From the NCBI GenBank assembly GCA_051006995.1, contig JBPCSQ010000010.1, positions 1 through 64,000 on the forward strand: DNA of 64,000 nucleotides. The letters run 5' to 3'. Below, one piece after another: positions 45,694-54,222 of this stretch. This DNA comes from JAIQGF01 sp051006995. Its GTDB lineage: Bacteria > Acidobacteriota > Terriglobia > Terriglobales > Acidobacteriaceae. Numbering within the stretch: position 1 is the stretch's first letter; each line of letters opens with the position of its first letter. The notes under the pieces were generated by a model. It was given only the letters and a program-made list of their open reading frames with translations. It did not search any database and was not told the origin of the DNA. The position numbers were made by a program, and so were the translations under genes.

Positions 45694-46695
45694 ATGCGCG
45701 CTATGGTGCTCGATCAGCCGCGGAAAGCAGAAGACAATCCCCTCGCCCTCCGCGACGCGCCCCTGCCCACGCCCGGTGCCGGCGAAATTCGCCTCCACGT
45801 GCGCTGCTGCGGCGTCTGCCGCACCGATCTGCACATTGTCGAAGGCGATTTGAAGTTGCCGAAGCTTCCCCTTATTCCCGGTCACCAGATTGTGGGCGTG
45901 GTGGATGCTATCGGAAAGGGCGGGCACCTGTTTCGCGAAGGCGATCGCGTTGGCGTGCCCTGGCTCTACCAGACGGACGGGGCCTGCGCCCACTGTCTTC
46001 GCGGCCAGGAGAATCTATGCGAGCGCGCCCGCTTCACCGGCTTCCACGCTGATGGTGGATATGCCGAAGCCATGGTCGTGCGCGAAGACTTCGCCTATTC
46101 CGTCCCTTCCCATTTTGACGACGAGCACGTTGCGCCCTTGCTCTGCGCCGGCGTGATCGGCTACCGCTCATTCCGGCTAAGTGGCGTGCGCCCCGGCGAA
46201 CGCCTCGGCATGTACGGCTTCGGCGGCTCCGCGCACATCGTGCTGCAGATGGCGCGCCACCTCGGCTGCGAGGTTTACGTCTTCACGCGTGGCGCGGCGC
46301 ACCGCGAGTTGGCGAAAAAGCTCGGTGCCGAGTGGGCAGGAAGCGCGAAAGATTCGCTGCCGGAGAAACTGGACGCCGCCATCATCTTTGCTCCCGCCGG
46401 GGGCTTGGTTCCCGAGGCGCTACGCGCGGTGCGGCCAGGCGGTACGGTCGCACTCGCCGGAATTACCATGACTCAGATCCCGGCCATGGAGTACGGATTG
46501 CTCTACGAGGAGCGCGTGCTGCGCTCCGCCGCCAACAGCACACGAGAGGACGTCCGCGACTGCCTGCGCCTGGCCGCCGAGATTCCAGTGAGAACCCAGG
46601 TCGAAGTCTTTCCCCTCGAGCAGGCCAACCAGGCATTGTTGGCGCTGAAGCGCAGCCAGATTGACGGCGCTGCCGTGTTGCGCCTGGCAACGTAG
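45694..46695 (+). CDS. Zinc-dependent alcohol dehydrogenase (AdhA-like)
   Basis: A 333-residue medium-chain dehydrogenase. Catalytic zinc residues: Cys42 in CGVCRTDLH and His64-x-Glu-like GHQIVG (Gln replaces the usual Glu). Cofactor fold: GMYGFGGSAHIVLQMARHLG. The structural zinc lobe reads TDGACAHCLRGQENLC: Cys98, Cys101 and Cys109 are present but the first ligand is Asp95, where most relatives have Cys. It oxidises alcohols or reduces aldehydes with NAD(P). Start at ATG 45694 (MRAMVLDQPRK); ATG 45703 is an alternative. Confidence 0.88.
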   Translation: MRAMVLDQPRKAEDNPLALRDAPLPTPGAGEIRLHVRCCGVCRTDLHIVEGDLKLPKLPLIPGHQIVGVVDAIGKGGHLFREGDRVGVPWLYQTDGACAHCLRGQENLCERARFTGFHADGGYAEAMVVREDFAYSVPSHFDDEHVAPLLCAGVIGYRSFRLSGVRPGERLGMYGFGGSAHIVLQMARHLGCEVYVFTRGAAHRELAKKLGAEWAGSAKDSLPEKLDAAIIFAPAGGLVPEALRAVRPGGTVALAGITMTQIPAMEYGLLYEERVLRSAANSTREDVRDCLRLAAEIPVRTQVEVFPLEQANQALLALKRSQIDGAAVLRLAT

Positions 46696-46746
46696 CACGC
46701 TTCGTGTGGACCCGCGCGCCTGCGAAGCGGCGTGCTGCAAAGAAAA

Positions 46747-46772
46747 AGCCGCGGGTCTTTCGACCCGCGGCT
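46747..46772. terminator. Bidirectional terminator hairpin
   Basis: Perfect 11-bp inverted repeat AGCCGCGGGTC / GACCCGCGGCT with TTTC loop between the convergent dehydrogenase and MFS genes; an A-run on the left gives a U-tract for the leftward transcript. Confidence 0.65.
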
Positions 46773-46790
46773 GAAGCTCGTACCGCTGTT

Positions 46791-48272
46791 TTACGCCCGC
46801 GCGCGGCCTGCGGCCACTGCTGGCGTCTCTTTCACTTCGTCCCAAATCTTGGTGCCGTGCGTCTCCTTCAGTGCGATGGAGCCGACAATGAACGTCATGC
46901 CCGCAATCGCCATCGGGTAGTACAGCCCGGCGTAGATGTTGCCGGTTGCCGCGCAGGCCGAGAGGCCGATCAGCGGCAGCAATCCGCCGAACACGCCGTT
47001 GCCGATGTGATACGGCAACGACAGCGACGTGTAACGGATCTTTGCCGGGAACGCCTCCACCAGGTACGCCGCGATTGGGCCGTACACCATGCAGACGTAT
47101 ACCACCTGGATCAGCACCAGCAGCACCAGCAGCGCTACGTTCGGGTTCGCGGCTTCCTTGGCCGGAACCAACGCGCCGGTGGCGTCGGTGGTCATCGGTG
47201 TCAGCGCGAGCGCGCCCGTCACCTTGTTTTTGGTGGATTTCACGCTCACCACATGGTTCCCTGCCGCCGCTTCCATGGCGTGATAAATCGGCAGGTAGGT
47301 CAGGACGCCGAGCAGGCAGCCCGCCATCATGATTTTCTTGCGCCCGATCTTATCCGACATCCACCCGAACAGGGTGAACAGCGGCATGCCGATCAGCAGC
47401 GCGACGGCGATGATCTTGTTCGACAGGGTCGGATTCACCTTCAGGATGGCCTGCAGGTAGAACAGGGCGAAGAACTGCCCCGTGTACCAGACCACGCCCT
47501 GCCCGGCGGTGGCGCCGAACAGCGAGATCATCACCCGCTTCAGGTTGTCCCAATGCGTGAAAGCGTCCTTGAGCGGCTTGGCCGAGGTCATCCCCGCCGT
47601 TTTGATCTGCGTGAAGATCGGCGATTCCTTCATCTTCAAGCGGATGTACAGCGAGATGGCCACGAGCACGATGGACGCCAGAAACGGAATGCGCCAGCCC
47701 CAGTCGGCGAACGCTTCCTTGCTCATCGAGTTCTGCACGCCCAGAATCACCAGCAGCGACACGAACAACCCCAGCGTCGCCGTGATCTGGATGAAGCTGG
47801 TGTAAAACCCGCGCTTGTGGTCGGGCACGTGCTCGGCCACGTACACGGCCGCGCCTCCGTACTCTCCGCCCAGCGCCAGTCCCTGCAGCACGCGGAAGCC
47901 GATCAGCAGCACGGGCGCGAACCACCCGGCGGTCTTGAAGGTCGGCATGAAGCCGATCAGCGCCGTGCAACCGCCCATGATGATCAGCGTCACCAGGAAG
48001 GCGTACTTGCGCCCGATCAGGTCTCCAATTCGACCGAAGAACAATGCGCCGAAGGGCCGCACGACGAAGCCGACGGCAAACGTCGCCAGGTAGGCGATGT
48101 AGGCGAAGGTGTCGTTCCCCGGCGGGTAAAACTTCAGCGCCAGCACGGCCGCCAGGCTGCCGAAGATGTAGAAGTCGTACCACTCGATCATGGTCCCGAC
48201 GGCCGAGGCCATGATCACCCTCCAAATGCTGTACTCAGCAACCGCGCCGCGTCCGGACACTGATGCTGCCAT
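46791..48272 (-). CDS. MFS transporter, metabolite:H+ symporter (MHS) type
   Basis: A 493-residue twelve-helix carrier. MHS marks: MIEWYDFYIFGSLAA in helix 1, RPFGALFFGRIGDLIGRKYAF after helix 2, RVLQGLALGGEYGGAAVYVAEH, and GWMSDKIGRKKIM in the middle. A hydrophilic insert of about 50 residues (about 350-395, rich in Thr/Lys/Ala) lies in the second half. MHS members import osmolytes, shikimate, citrate or 2-oxoglutarate with protons; the substrate is unknown here. Divergent from the stress-protein gene, with a CRP-type site between them. Confidence 0.9.
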   Translation of the reverse strand: MAASVSGRGAVAEYSIWRVIMASAVGTMIEWYDFYIFGSLAAVLALKFYPPGNDTFAYIAYLATFAVGFVVRPFGALFFGRIGDLIGRKYAFLVTLIIMGGCTALIGFMPTFKTAGWFAPVLLIGFRVLQGLALGGEYGGAAVYVAEHVPDHKRGFYTSFIQITATLGLFVSLLVILGVQNSMSKEAFADWGWRIPFLASIVLVAISLYIRLKMKESPIFTQIKTAGMTSAKPLKDAFTHWDNLKRVMISLFGATAGQGVVWYTGQFFALFYLQAILKVNPTLSNKIIAVALLIGMPLFTLFGWMSDKIGRKKIMMAGCLLGVLTYLPIYHAMEAAAGNHVVSVKSTKNKVTGALALTPMTTDATGALVPAKEAANPNVALLVLLVLIQVVYVCMVYGPIAAYLVEAFPAKIRYTSLSLPYHIGNGVFGGLLPLIGLSACAATGNIYAGLYYPMAIAGMTFIVGSIALKETHGTKIWDEVKETPAVAAGRARA

Positions 48273-48412
48273 GTACTTCCTCCTGGGCGCCGCTCAGGCA
48301 GCGCCTCTTCTTCGTTCAGAGTTGACCCGCGCCCAAGCGGCCGGGTTGCCCCACAGATCCCGAAAAGATGACCCGAGCCCCTGAAGCAGGCCGGGTAAAC
48401 CCCACATAGGTG

Positions 48413-48428
48413 TGTGACTTGTATCACA
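48413..48428. promoter_or_regulatory. CRP-type operator between MFS and Usp genes
   Basis: Perfect TGTGA-CTTGTA-TCACA palindrome, 59 bases before the Usp ATG and 141 before the MFS start, so it could serve either promoter. Confidence 0.6.
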
Positions 48429-48486
48429 AGAGAGAGTGACTTGTCTCCTACGGCCGCGTTTCCTGTCCGGCGAGAATCAGCCTTGG

Positions 48487-49365
48487 ATGCCCGAATCGGG
48501 AATCCTTTTGGCTGCCCAACTCCAACCCGCCGGCTTTCTCCAGCGCGTGCTCTTCGCCACCGACTTCTCTCCCGCTGCCGCGTCGGCCCTGCCCTACGCC
48601 GCTGCCCTGGCCCGCGCCTTTCACGGCTGCCTGTACGCGGCCCACGTCATCGAAGTGGAGCCGTGGGAGACCGCCCCGGAGCTCACCCTGCAGAGCCGCA
48701 TTGAGGCCCTGCGGGAGCTCGACGCGCTGGTGGACATGCCGGGCCTGGGCACGCTTCCGCGCCGCGCCATCCTTCGTCATGGCGGCGTCGCCCCGCAGTT
48801 GCTCCGCATCGCCGAAGAGCAGGGAATGGACGCCATCGTGACCGGCACGGAAGCCCGCCACGGCCTCGGTTATCTGTTGGCGGGTTCGGTGTCCGAGAAA
48901 CTGGCGCGCGCTGCATCCTGCTCGGTGCTGGCGGTCGGCCCGCGGGCTACCCACCCTGATGGAGAAGTCCGCTTCCGCAACCTTGTGCTGCTGGCATACC
49001 GGAATCCCGCGGCCGCAGGCGCCGTTCAGTACGCCGCGCGATTTGCCGCTTCCTTCGGCGCGCGCTTACAGGTGCTGCACGCGATTCCGCCGGGCTCCAG
49101 CAAAGACCAGACGGATTCGACGCGCCTGTGGCTGCACAAAGTGGTCGCGCCGGAATTAGAGCTGCAAGTGGACCTGCACTGGTGCGTGGCGGAAGGCGAG
49201 CCGCAAACGGTGCTGTGCCGCATGGCGGAAACCAGCTCCGTTGACCTGGTGATGCTCGGGCCGGGCGCCGCGAACTTGCTGCCGGAAGTTATGCCGCATC
49301 TTCCCTGCCCGGTGATGGCGGTCCGCCAGACGCTCTCCTTCGCCCGCCAGACCGCCAGCGCTTAA
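48487..49365 (+). CDS. Universal stress protein, tandem UspA domains
   Basis: A 292-residue protein with two Usp folds. Domain 1 (about 20-155): RVLFATDFSPAAASALPYAA, then the ATP-loop-like TGTEARHGLGYLLAGSVSEKLARAASCSVLAVG. Domain 2 (about 165-285): NLVLLAYRNPAAAGAVQYAA, ending VMLGPGAANLLPEVMPHLPCPVMAV, where the glycine-rich loop is degenerate. Probably a nucleotide-binding cytosolic stress protein. ATG 48487 was chosen over GTG 48436. A CRP-type palindrome is 59 bases upstream. Confidence 0.87.
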   Translation: MPESGILLAAQLQPAGFLQRVLFATDFSPAAASALPYAAALARAFHGCLYAAHVIEVEPWETAPELTLQSRIEALRELDALVDMPGLGTLPRRAILRHGGVAPQLLRIAEEQGMDAIVTGTEARHGLGYLLAGSVSEKLARAASCSVLAVGPRATHPDGEVRFRNLVLLAYRNPAAAGAVQYAARFAASFGARLQVLHAIPPGSSKDQTDSTRLWLHKVVAPELELQVDLHWCVAEGEPQTVLCRMAETSSVDLVMLGPGAANLLPEVMPHLPCPVMAVRQTLSFARQTASA

Positions 49366-49372
49366 AGACTTT

Positions 49373-51652
49373 TCAGAAGCGCAGCAGGTACGAAACCTTC
49401 ACAAAAAATTCGCGATTGTCATTGATGAAGCGGCTGCGGGTGCGCAGCAGCATCCCGTCCGGCGCGAGCGCCAGCGCCCGATCAATGTTGGCGGCGTCGC
49501 TGTTGTAGCCGACGTACACGGCCGTTCCCGGATGCAGCAGGTAGCTGATGAGCACGTCGGCATTCACGTTTTTCGCCGGCGCCAGCGAGGTCCACAGCGG
49601 GTTGGAAAGAATGCTGTTGTATTGCAGGATGACGCGCGCCGCCAGCTCGCGCGTGAACTGGTAATTCCATTTTGTGCGGAGGATGTGATTGTTGAATGCG
49701 GCCGCCCGCACGCCCCCGACGCCGCCCTCGCGGAACCACAGGTAGGTGTTGTCAATCTGCAGCCGGTTCAGAGGATGCAGCGTCATCTCCACGTCTACGC
49801 TATTGCGGCGCGCCAGGTACGGCGGCATGCCGGTGGCTGGCGCGTAGTTCACTCGACGGCCCCAGCGGTAGTCCACCGAAAATGATGCCTGCTTAAAAAA
49901 CGCGCTGCTGAACTGGACCACGTTGGTGTGCCGCTGAAAGTCCGCGTTCTGCGCCAGCACGCCAAAATCGCGTGGACGCAGCGTTTCCGCCTCGTACGCA
50001 TACTGGTAGGTGAGCTTCGTCTGCCGCTGAAACTGGATTTTGAACTGCGGGATCGCGCCCCAGTTGATCCAGTTCCCCTCGTGGTCGTGGATCGCGTAGT
50101 TGTTGATCTCCGGGCCCCAGTTCTGGATATACCGGCTCGCCTTGGGCCACCATCCGTGCCACACGTCCATCGACACGTTGTGAATGTCGGGCTGGGGATC
50201 GAAACCCGAGAGCGTCCGGAATCCATCGCTGCGCCCGGTGTAGTGAAGGTTGCGGTAATCGCTGTGCGCGTTCTTGGTCAGGTCGTACTCGAAGGCCGGT
50301 CCCGCCAGGTAGCTTCCATCCAGGTTTCTCGTCGAGCTTTCCACCGCCTGGAACGACGTGATCACGTCCTTGCTCAGCCGGATTCGGCCATCCACGCCGC
50401 CCACTCGGTTCCAGGACCCGACGAACTCCCGGTCGGTATAGATCACGCCGAGCGTGGAATCGCGCAGGATGTCGCGCGCCACGCGTGCAATCGCGAAGTG
50501 CGCCCGCTCGCCCGCCAAGGGGTCATTGTTGGGTACCGCCAATCCCGGAGCGCGGTCGTCCGCCGCCAGCACGCCGATGGCGTAGCGGCCCAGCCGCCCC
50601 GTCATGCGGGCGCCAAACTGCGGCTGCACGATGCGACGGGTGAAGAACAAATTAATCGGCGTGGCGAAGTAGCTCGCGTTTTCCAGGAAGAACGGACGCT
50701 TCTCCGGGAAGAACACCTCGAAGCGCTGGCTGACCGTGACCTGCGGCTGATCCGACTCGATCTGGCTGAAATCCGGCTCGACCGTGAAGTCGAACACCAG
50801 GCTGTCTTTCACAATGAACTTGGAATCCACGCCGCCATCCACCTTGGCGGTCCGCGCGGTGAAGGTCGGCAACGTCGGATCGCGCAGGTCAAGCCCGCGA
50901 AACGCCCGGAAGAGCCCGTAGGGAATGAACTGCATGTTGCGCGCCAGCGAGATGCGCTCCAGCCCGCTCAGGTCCGCCGACTGGCTGGCCAGGCCGGAAA
51001 CGTTCTGCGTCACCCGCGGCCAGAATGTCTTCTCGAAGTTGCGCACGATGTCGCGTTGCAGCAGGATGCCCCACGTCTGCGGGTCGGCATTGGGAAACCG
51101 CACGCTCTTGAACGGGATCGCCATCCAGACCACGTAGCCCTTGTCCGTAAGCTTGCCGCGCGAGTGCCAGACGGTGTCCCAGGTGAAGTCCTCGTTGTTG
51201 GTGGTCTCGTCGTCAATGCCTTCGCTCTGCACGCCCAGGGGATTCGACACGAATTCGTACATGCGATGGTGCTCGTGGAAGGTGTCCAGCCAGAGGTCCA
51301 CGAAATCGTCTCCGCCGAAGGTGTCGCGCGCGGTCAGGTGGGCGCGCACCAGCTTGGGATCGTCGAAGCACACAAACACCACGTACAGGTTCTTGTCGTC
51401 GTAGCCGAGATACGCGACCGTCTTCTGCGTGGAGGGAGCGCCGTCCTTCGGACGCCACTGGCGAAAGCCATCGGCCACGGCCATTTTGCCGCGCCACTCG
51501 GGCACGGGCTCCATGGAGAGAAAATCTTCCAGCGCCGGCGGTTTCGATAGGCGCGGGATCTGGAGGCGCGCCGGCTGCGGCCGCTGCGCGAATCCGGCCA
51601 TGGCCGCAAGCAGCAGAGCGACGAAGGTAAGTGGTTTCAGAGCGCGGCTCAT
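49373..51652 (-). CDS. DUF5916 / carbohydrate-binding family 9-like outer-membrane protein, paralogue
   Basis: A 759-residue exported protein: signal peptide (LTFVALLLAAMAGFAQ), CBM9-like domain (TVAYLGYDDKNLYVVFVCFDDP, FVDLWLDTFHEHHRMYEF), then DUF5916 with QRFEVFFPEKRPFFLENASYF and a C-terminal strand ending VSYLLRF for outer-membrane insertion. It shares the motif order of the 42126-44351 protein but is diverged. Presumed surface role in glycan handling. It is convergent with the stress-protein gene (7 bases between stops). Confidence 0.87.
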   Translation of the reverse strand: MSRALKPLTFVALLLAAMAGFAQRPQPARLQIPRLSKPPALEDFLSMEPVPEWRGKMAVADGFRQWRPKDGAPSTQKTVAYLGYDDKNLYVVFVCFDDPKLVRAHLTARDTFGGDDFVDLWLDTFHEHHRMYEFVSNPLGVQSEGIDDETTNNEDFTWDTVWHSRGKLTDKGYVVWMAIPFKSVRFPNADPQTWGILLQRDIVRNFEKTFWPRVTQNVSGLASQSADLSGLERISLARNMQFIPYGLFRAFRGLDLRDPTLPTFTARTAKVDGGVDSKFIVKDSLVFDFTVEPDFSQIESDQPQVTVSQRFEVFFPEKRPFFLENASYFATPINLFFTRRIVQPQFGARMTGRLGRYAIGVLAADDRAPGLAVPNNDPLAGERAHFAIARVARDILRDSTLGVIYTDREFVGSWNRVGGVDGRIRLSKDVITSFQAVESSTRNLDGSYLAGPAFEYDLTKNAHSDYRNLHYTGRSDGFRTLSGFDPQPDIHNVSMDVWHGWWPKASRYIQNWGPEINNYAIHDHEGNWINWGAIPQFKIQFQRQTKLTYQYAYEAETLRPRDFGVLAQNADFQRHTNVVQFSSAFFKQASFSVDYRWGRRVNYAPATGMPPYLARRNSVDVEMTLHPLNRLQIDNTYLWFREGGVGGVRAAAFNNHILRTKWNYQFTRELAARVILQYNSILSNPLWTSLAPAKNVNADVLISYLLHPGTAVYVGYNSDAANIDRALALAPDGMLLRTRSRFINDNREFFVKVSYLLRF

Positions 51653-51737
51653 CCGGTGATGCGCCGCACCTTACCGCCCTCACGGCGCCTTGGGAATGGA
51701 CGCGCCAGCCTCAGGCTGGTTATCGCCAAAGTTGTAA

Positions 51738-51885
51738 AAAATGAATTTCAACGCAGAGACACAGAGGAATTCAGAATGCTTAATTCAGAATGCAGAATTG
51801 ATAAGAGTGCACCTGAACAACATTCTTCATTCTTAATTTTTTAATTCTTTATTTCCCTCTGTGCCTCAGTGTCTCTGGATTGAAT
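51738..51885. repeat. Tandem-word inverted element F
   Basis: Outer arms CAGAGACACAGAGG (about 51761-51774) and CCTCTGTGCCTCAGTGTCTC (about 51855-51874); inner left AATTCAGAATGC twice, inner right CATTCTT, CATTCTT, AATTTTT, TAATTCT in 7-bp steps. Same design as elements A-E but AT-richer and less regular. Confidence 0.6.
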
Positions 51886-52277
51886 CAAGAGACTGGGCCG
51901 GCCAGCTTGCGCAGCTCGTTTTCAAATTCTTCGCCGTTGAGCTGGAAACTGCCGTCGGGCTGGATGTTGGTGGCGCGGAACGGAAAGGAAGCGAACAGGT
52001 TGAGCACCGACTCGTCCACCTGGTCGTTGTGCAGGAACTGCATCAGTTCGCCCTCGGCGATGGCAGCGTTGAGCATGGAAGCGCGAAAGTTCACGGCTTC
52101 CAGGTCGGCGCCCGGCGAACAGACTTTTTGCAGCAGGGGCGCGCCGATGGAGAAGTCTTCCTTGCCCTCGCGGCTTTCCAGGATCTCTTTATGGAGCGCG
52201 CGCACCTGGCGAATGTCTTCGGGCTTCACCGTGGGCACCGTCGCGCCGGATTGCAGAAGCTCTTGCAGCTTAAACAT
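51885..52277 (-). CDS. Hypothetical protein (130 aa)
   Basis: A 130-residue soluble, acidic protein I do not recognise. MFKLQELLQSGATVP, VRALHKEILESREGKEDFS, ASMLNAAIAEGELMQFL and a C-terminal NIQPDGSFQLNGEEFENELRKLAG are its most structured parts. No signal or membrane segment. The start was put at ATG 52277, preceded by GAGAAGAA; the frame continues upstream only through a tandem-word repeat. It lies 113 bases downstream of the aminotransferase gene on the same strand. Confidence 0.65.
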   Translation of the reverse strand: MFKLQELLQSGATVPTVKPEDIRQVRALHKEILESREGKEDFSIGAPLLQKVCSPGADLEAVNFRASMLNAAIAEGELMQFLHNDQVDESVLNLFASFPFRATNIQPDGSFQLNGEEFENELRKLAGPVS

Positions 52278-52290
52278 TTGTTCTTCTCGC

Positions 52291-52388
52291 AGTACCTGAG
52301 TACCTAAGTACCTGAGTACCTTCTCGGCTGTGCCTCGGCTGCACGTCCTCAACTCCGGTACTTAGGTACTGAGGTACTCAGGTACTCC
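52291..52388. repeat. Tandem-word inverted element D (8-bp word AGTACCTG)
   Basis: Left arm 52291-52320: AGTACCTG, AGTACCTA, AGTACCTG, AGTACC. Right arm 52357-52388: GGTACTTA, GGTACTGA, GGTACTCA, GGTACTCC. The cleanest copy, with a 36-base spacer; between the aminotransferase and the 130-aa gene. Confidence 0.8.
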
Positions 52389-52390
52389 TT

Positions 52391-53707
52391 TCATCGTGCC
52401 GCGGCCGTCGTCGGCTGGGCCACGCTCACTTTCGAAAATGCCGCATCCAGCTTGCGAATGGCCTCATCCACGTCGGCCTTGCTGATGTTCAGCGGCGGCG
52501 ACATGCGGATGGCGTTGCCGAACAAACCGCCCTTGCCGATGATCAGGCCGGCCTTGCGCGCCTCGTCCATCACGCGATTGGTTTCCTGCGGCGCCGGCTC
52601 TTTCGTCTTGCGGTCCTTCACCAGCTCCAGCGCCTGCATCAGGCCCATGCCGCGCACGTCGCCAATGAGTTCATGCTTGTCCTTCAGTCCTTCCAGCCCT
52701 TCCCGGAAGTAGGCGCCGACGGTGTGCGCGTTTTCGGCGAGCTTGTCTTCTTCGATCACGTCAATCACCGCCTTCGCCGCGACCGAGGTCACGGGATTGC
52801 CGCCGAAGGTGGAAATCTGCGCGCCCTTGAAGGCGCCGGCAATGTCGGGACGCGTCATGGTCAGGCCGATGGGGACGCCATTGCCCAAGCCCTTCGCGCT
52901 GGTGATGATGTCGGGCACCACCTCCCAGTGCTCGATGCCCCACCACTTTTTGCCGGTGCGGCCCCAGGCCGTCTGTACCTCGTCGTCAATGAAGTCGCCG
53001 CCGTACTTCTTCACGATGTTGAACACGATCTTGAAGTACTCCTTGGGCGGTGTGATGAATCCGCCGACCCCCTGGATTGGCTCGGCGATGAAGCCGGCGA
53101 CCTGCCCCGAAGTGGTGGTCTGGATGACGTTCTCCACGTCCTGCGCGCACTTGACGCCGCAATCGGGATAGGTGAGACCGAACGGGCAGCGGTAGCAGTA
53201 GGGATTCAGGGCGTGCACGATCCCCCACGCGCCAGGCAGCGACGCGCGCCAGGTGCTGTGCCCGGTGAGCGATTGCGCCAGTTGCGAGCGTCCGCTGTAG
53301 CCGTGGCGCAGCGCCACAATCTCGAAACGGCTGGTGTGCACACGCGCCGACTGGATGGCGGTCTCGTTGGCCTCGGTGCCGCTGTTGGTGAAGTAGCACT
53401 TGCTGATTTCCCCAGGAGCGAGGCCGGCCAGCTTCTCCGCCAGCGTGACGATGGCTTCGTTCGGAAAGACGGTGGAAGTGTGCTGGAGCTTGTCCACCTG
53501 CGCCTTGATCTTGGAGGTGACCCGCGGATTGCAGTGGCCCACCGAGACGGTCACGATCCCGCCGAAAAAGTCCAGGTACTTGTTGCCCTCCACGTCCCAC
53601 AGGTGCTGCATGGAAGCGTGGTCGCTCACCATCGGATCGGTGAAGTAAGTGGTGACCGACGGGAACAGGTACTGCTTGTATTTGGCAATAATTTCGTCTC
53701 GGGTCAT
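52391..53707 (-). CDS. Class-III PLP-dependent aminotransferase
   Basis: A 438-residue enzyme: YLDFFGGIVTVSVGHCNP, CYFTNSGTEANETAIQSAR, ALRHGYSGRS, FIAEPIQGVGGFITPP, FIDDEVQTAWGRTGKKWWGIEHW, PLP lysine in TSAKGLGNGVPIG and FGGNPVTSVAA. The CYRCPFGLTYPDCGVKCAQD cysteine cluster and EVQTAWGRTG suggest the alanine-glyoxylate / omega-amino-acid group rather than ArgD. Likely substrates are beta-alanine, 4-aminobutyrate or similar with pyruvate or glyoxylate. ATG 53707 is used because the conserved N terminus (MTRDEIIAKYKQYLFPSV) starts there. Confidence 0.88.
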   Translation of the reverse strand: MTRDEIIAKYKQYLFPSVTTYFTDPMVSDHASMQHLWDVEGNKYLDFFGGIVTVSVGHCNPRVTSKIKAQVDKLQHTSTVFPNEAIVTLAEKLAGLAPGEISKCYFTNSGTEANETAIQSARVHTSRFEIVALRHGYSGRSQLAQSLTGHSTWRASLPGAWGIVHALNPYCYRCPFGLTYPDCGVKCAQDVENVIQTTTSGQVAGFIAEPIQGVGGFITPPKEYFKIVFNIVKKYGGDFIDDEVQTAWGRTGKKWWGIEHWEVVPDIITSAKGLGNGVPIGLTMTRPDIAGAFKGAQISTFGGNPVTSVAAKAVIDVIEEDKLAENAHTVGAYFREGLEGLKDKHELIGDVRGMGLMQALELVKDRKTKEPAPQETNRVMDEARKAGLIIGKGGLFGNAIRMSPPLNISKADVDEAIRKLDAAFSKVSVAQPTTAAAR

Positions 53708-53819
53708 AAGAGGGCCTCTCGGGAAAACGGGAACTATAGCACCGAGGCCAGCCATTGGCCATTGGCGGCGCAGTTCGGTAATGGTCGCAAGGGCACCGTC
53801 ATTCTCTCCGACGATTAGG

Positions 53820-54222
53820 TGTTCGCCGCGAAACTGCGGTGATGTCCCTAATGTCAGGTTTTGGACTGAGCACCTTTTCCACAGCCGCGCCCTTTTTTGT
53901 GATCTACGTCCTAGACAGAGTGTGTTATAATGTAAATTGATATAATATCTTTAAGCAACGCATGTGTTGTCCGCGTACGGCGCTCTTTGACAACTCGAGA
54001 CCTCCCGAACACCGTCCCCACGGTGTACGTCACTTTTCCACGGTATACCGTGCGTAAGTTGCTGCTTCCATTGAACAGCAGGGGGGAGGGGGTGCATACC
54101 GTCGCCTTCTTCGCACCTCGCACTTGGCACTTTGCACTCCCGCAAGGGACACAAGGGATTTCCTAGGGATCCCTTGTGGAAGCTGCTGATTCGATTGAAG
54201 AGGCCAGGGGAGGGGGTAGTCC
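53820..54222. other. Repeat-rich gap between recJ and the aminotransferase gene
   Basis: About 500 bases (from 53708) with no convincing gene. It holds an AT-rich promoter-like patch (two TATAAT at 53926-53931 and 53941-53946), an ACACCGT/ACGGTGT hairpin (54009-54026), a perfect 14-bp palindrome CACGGTATACCGTG (54039-54052), a G-rich 33-bp imperfect direct repeat (54061-54093 and 54183-54215), a one-sided tandem 7-mer (TCGCACC type, 54111-54139) and a hairpin CACAAGGGAT/ATCCCTTGTG (54150-54178) suited to end the recJ transcript. Confidence 0.55.
54150..54178 (-). terminator. Hairpin downstream of recJ
   Basis: Perfect 10-bp arms CACAAGGGAT (54150-54159) and ATCCCTTGTG (54169-54178), 9-nt loop, 45 bases beyond the recJ stop. 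No clear U-tract, so terminator function is tentative. Confidence 0.45.

Noticed and set aside
52278..52352. N-terminal extension of the 130-aa hypothetical protein
   Set aside because: It is encoded by a tandem-word repeat arm, and a good ribosome-binding site precedes the ATG at 52277.
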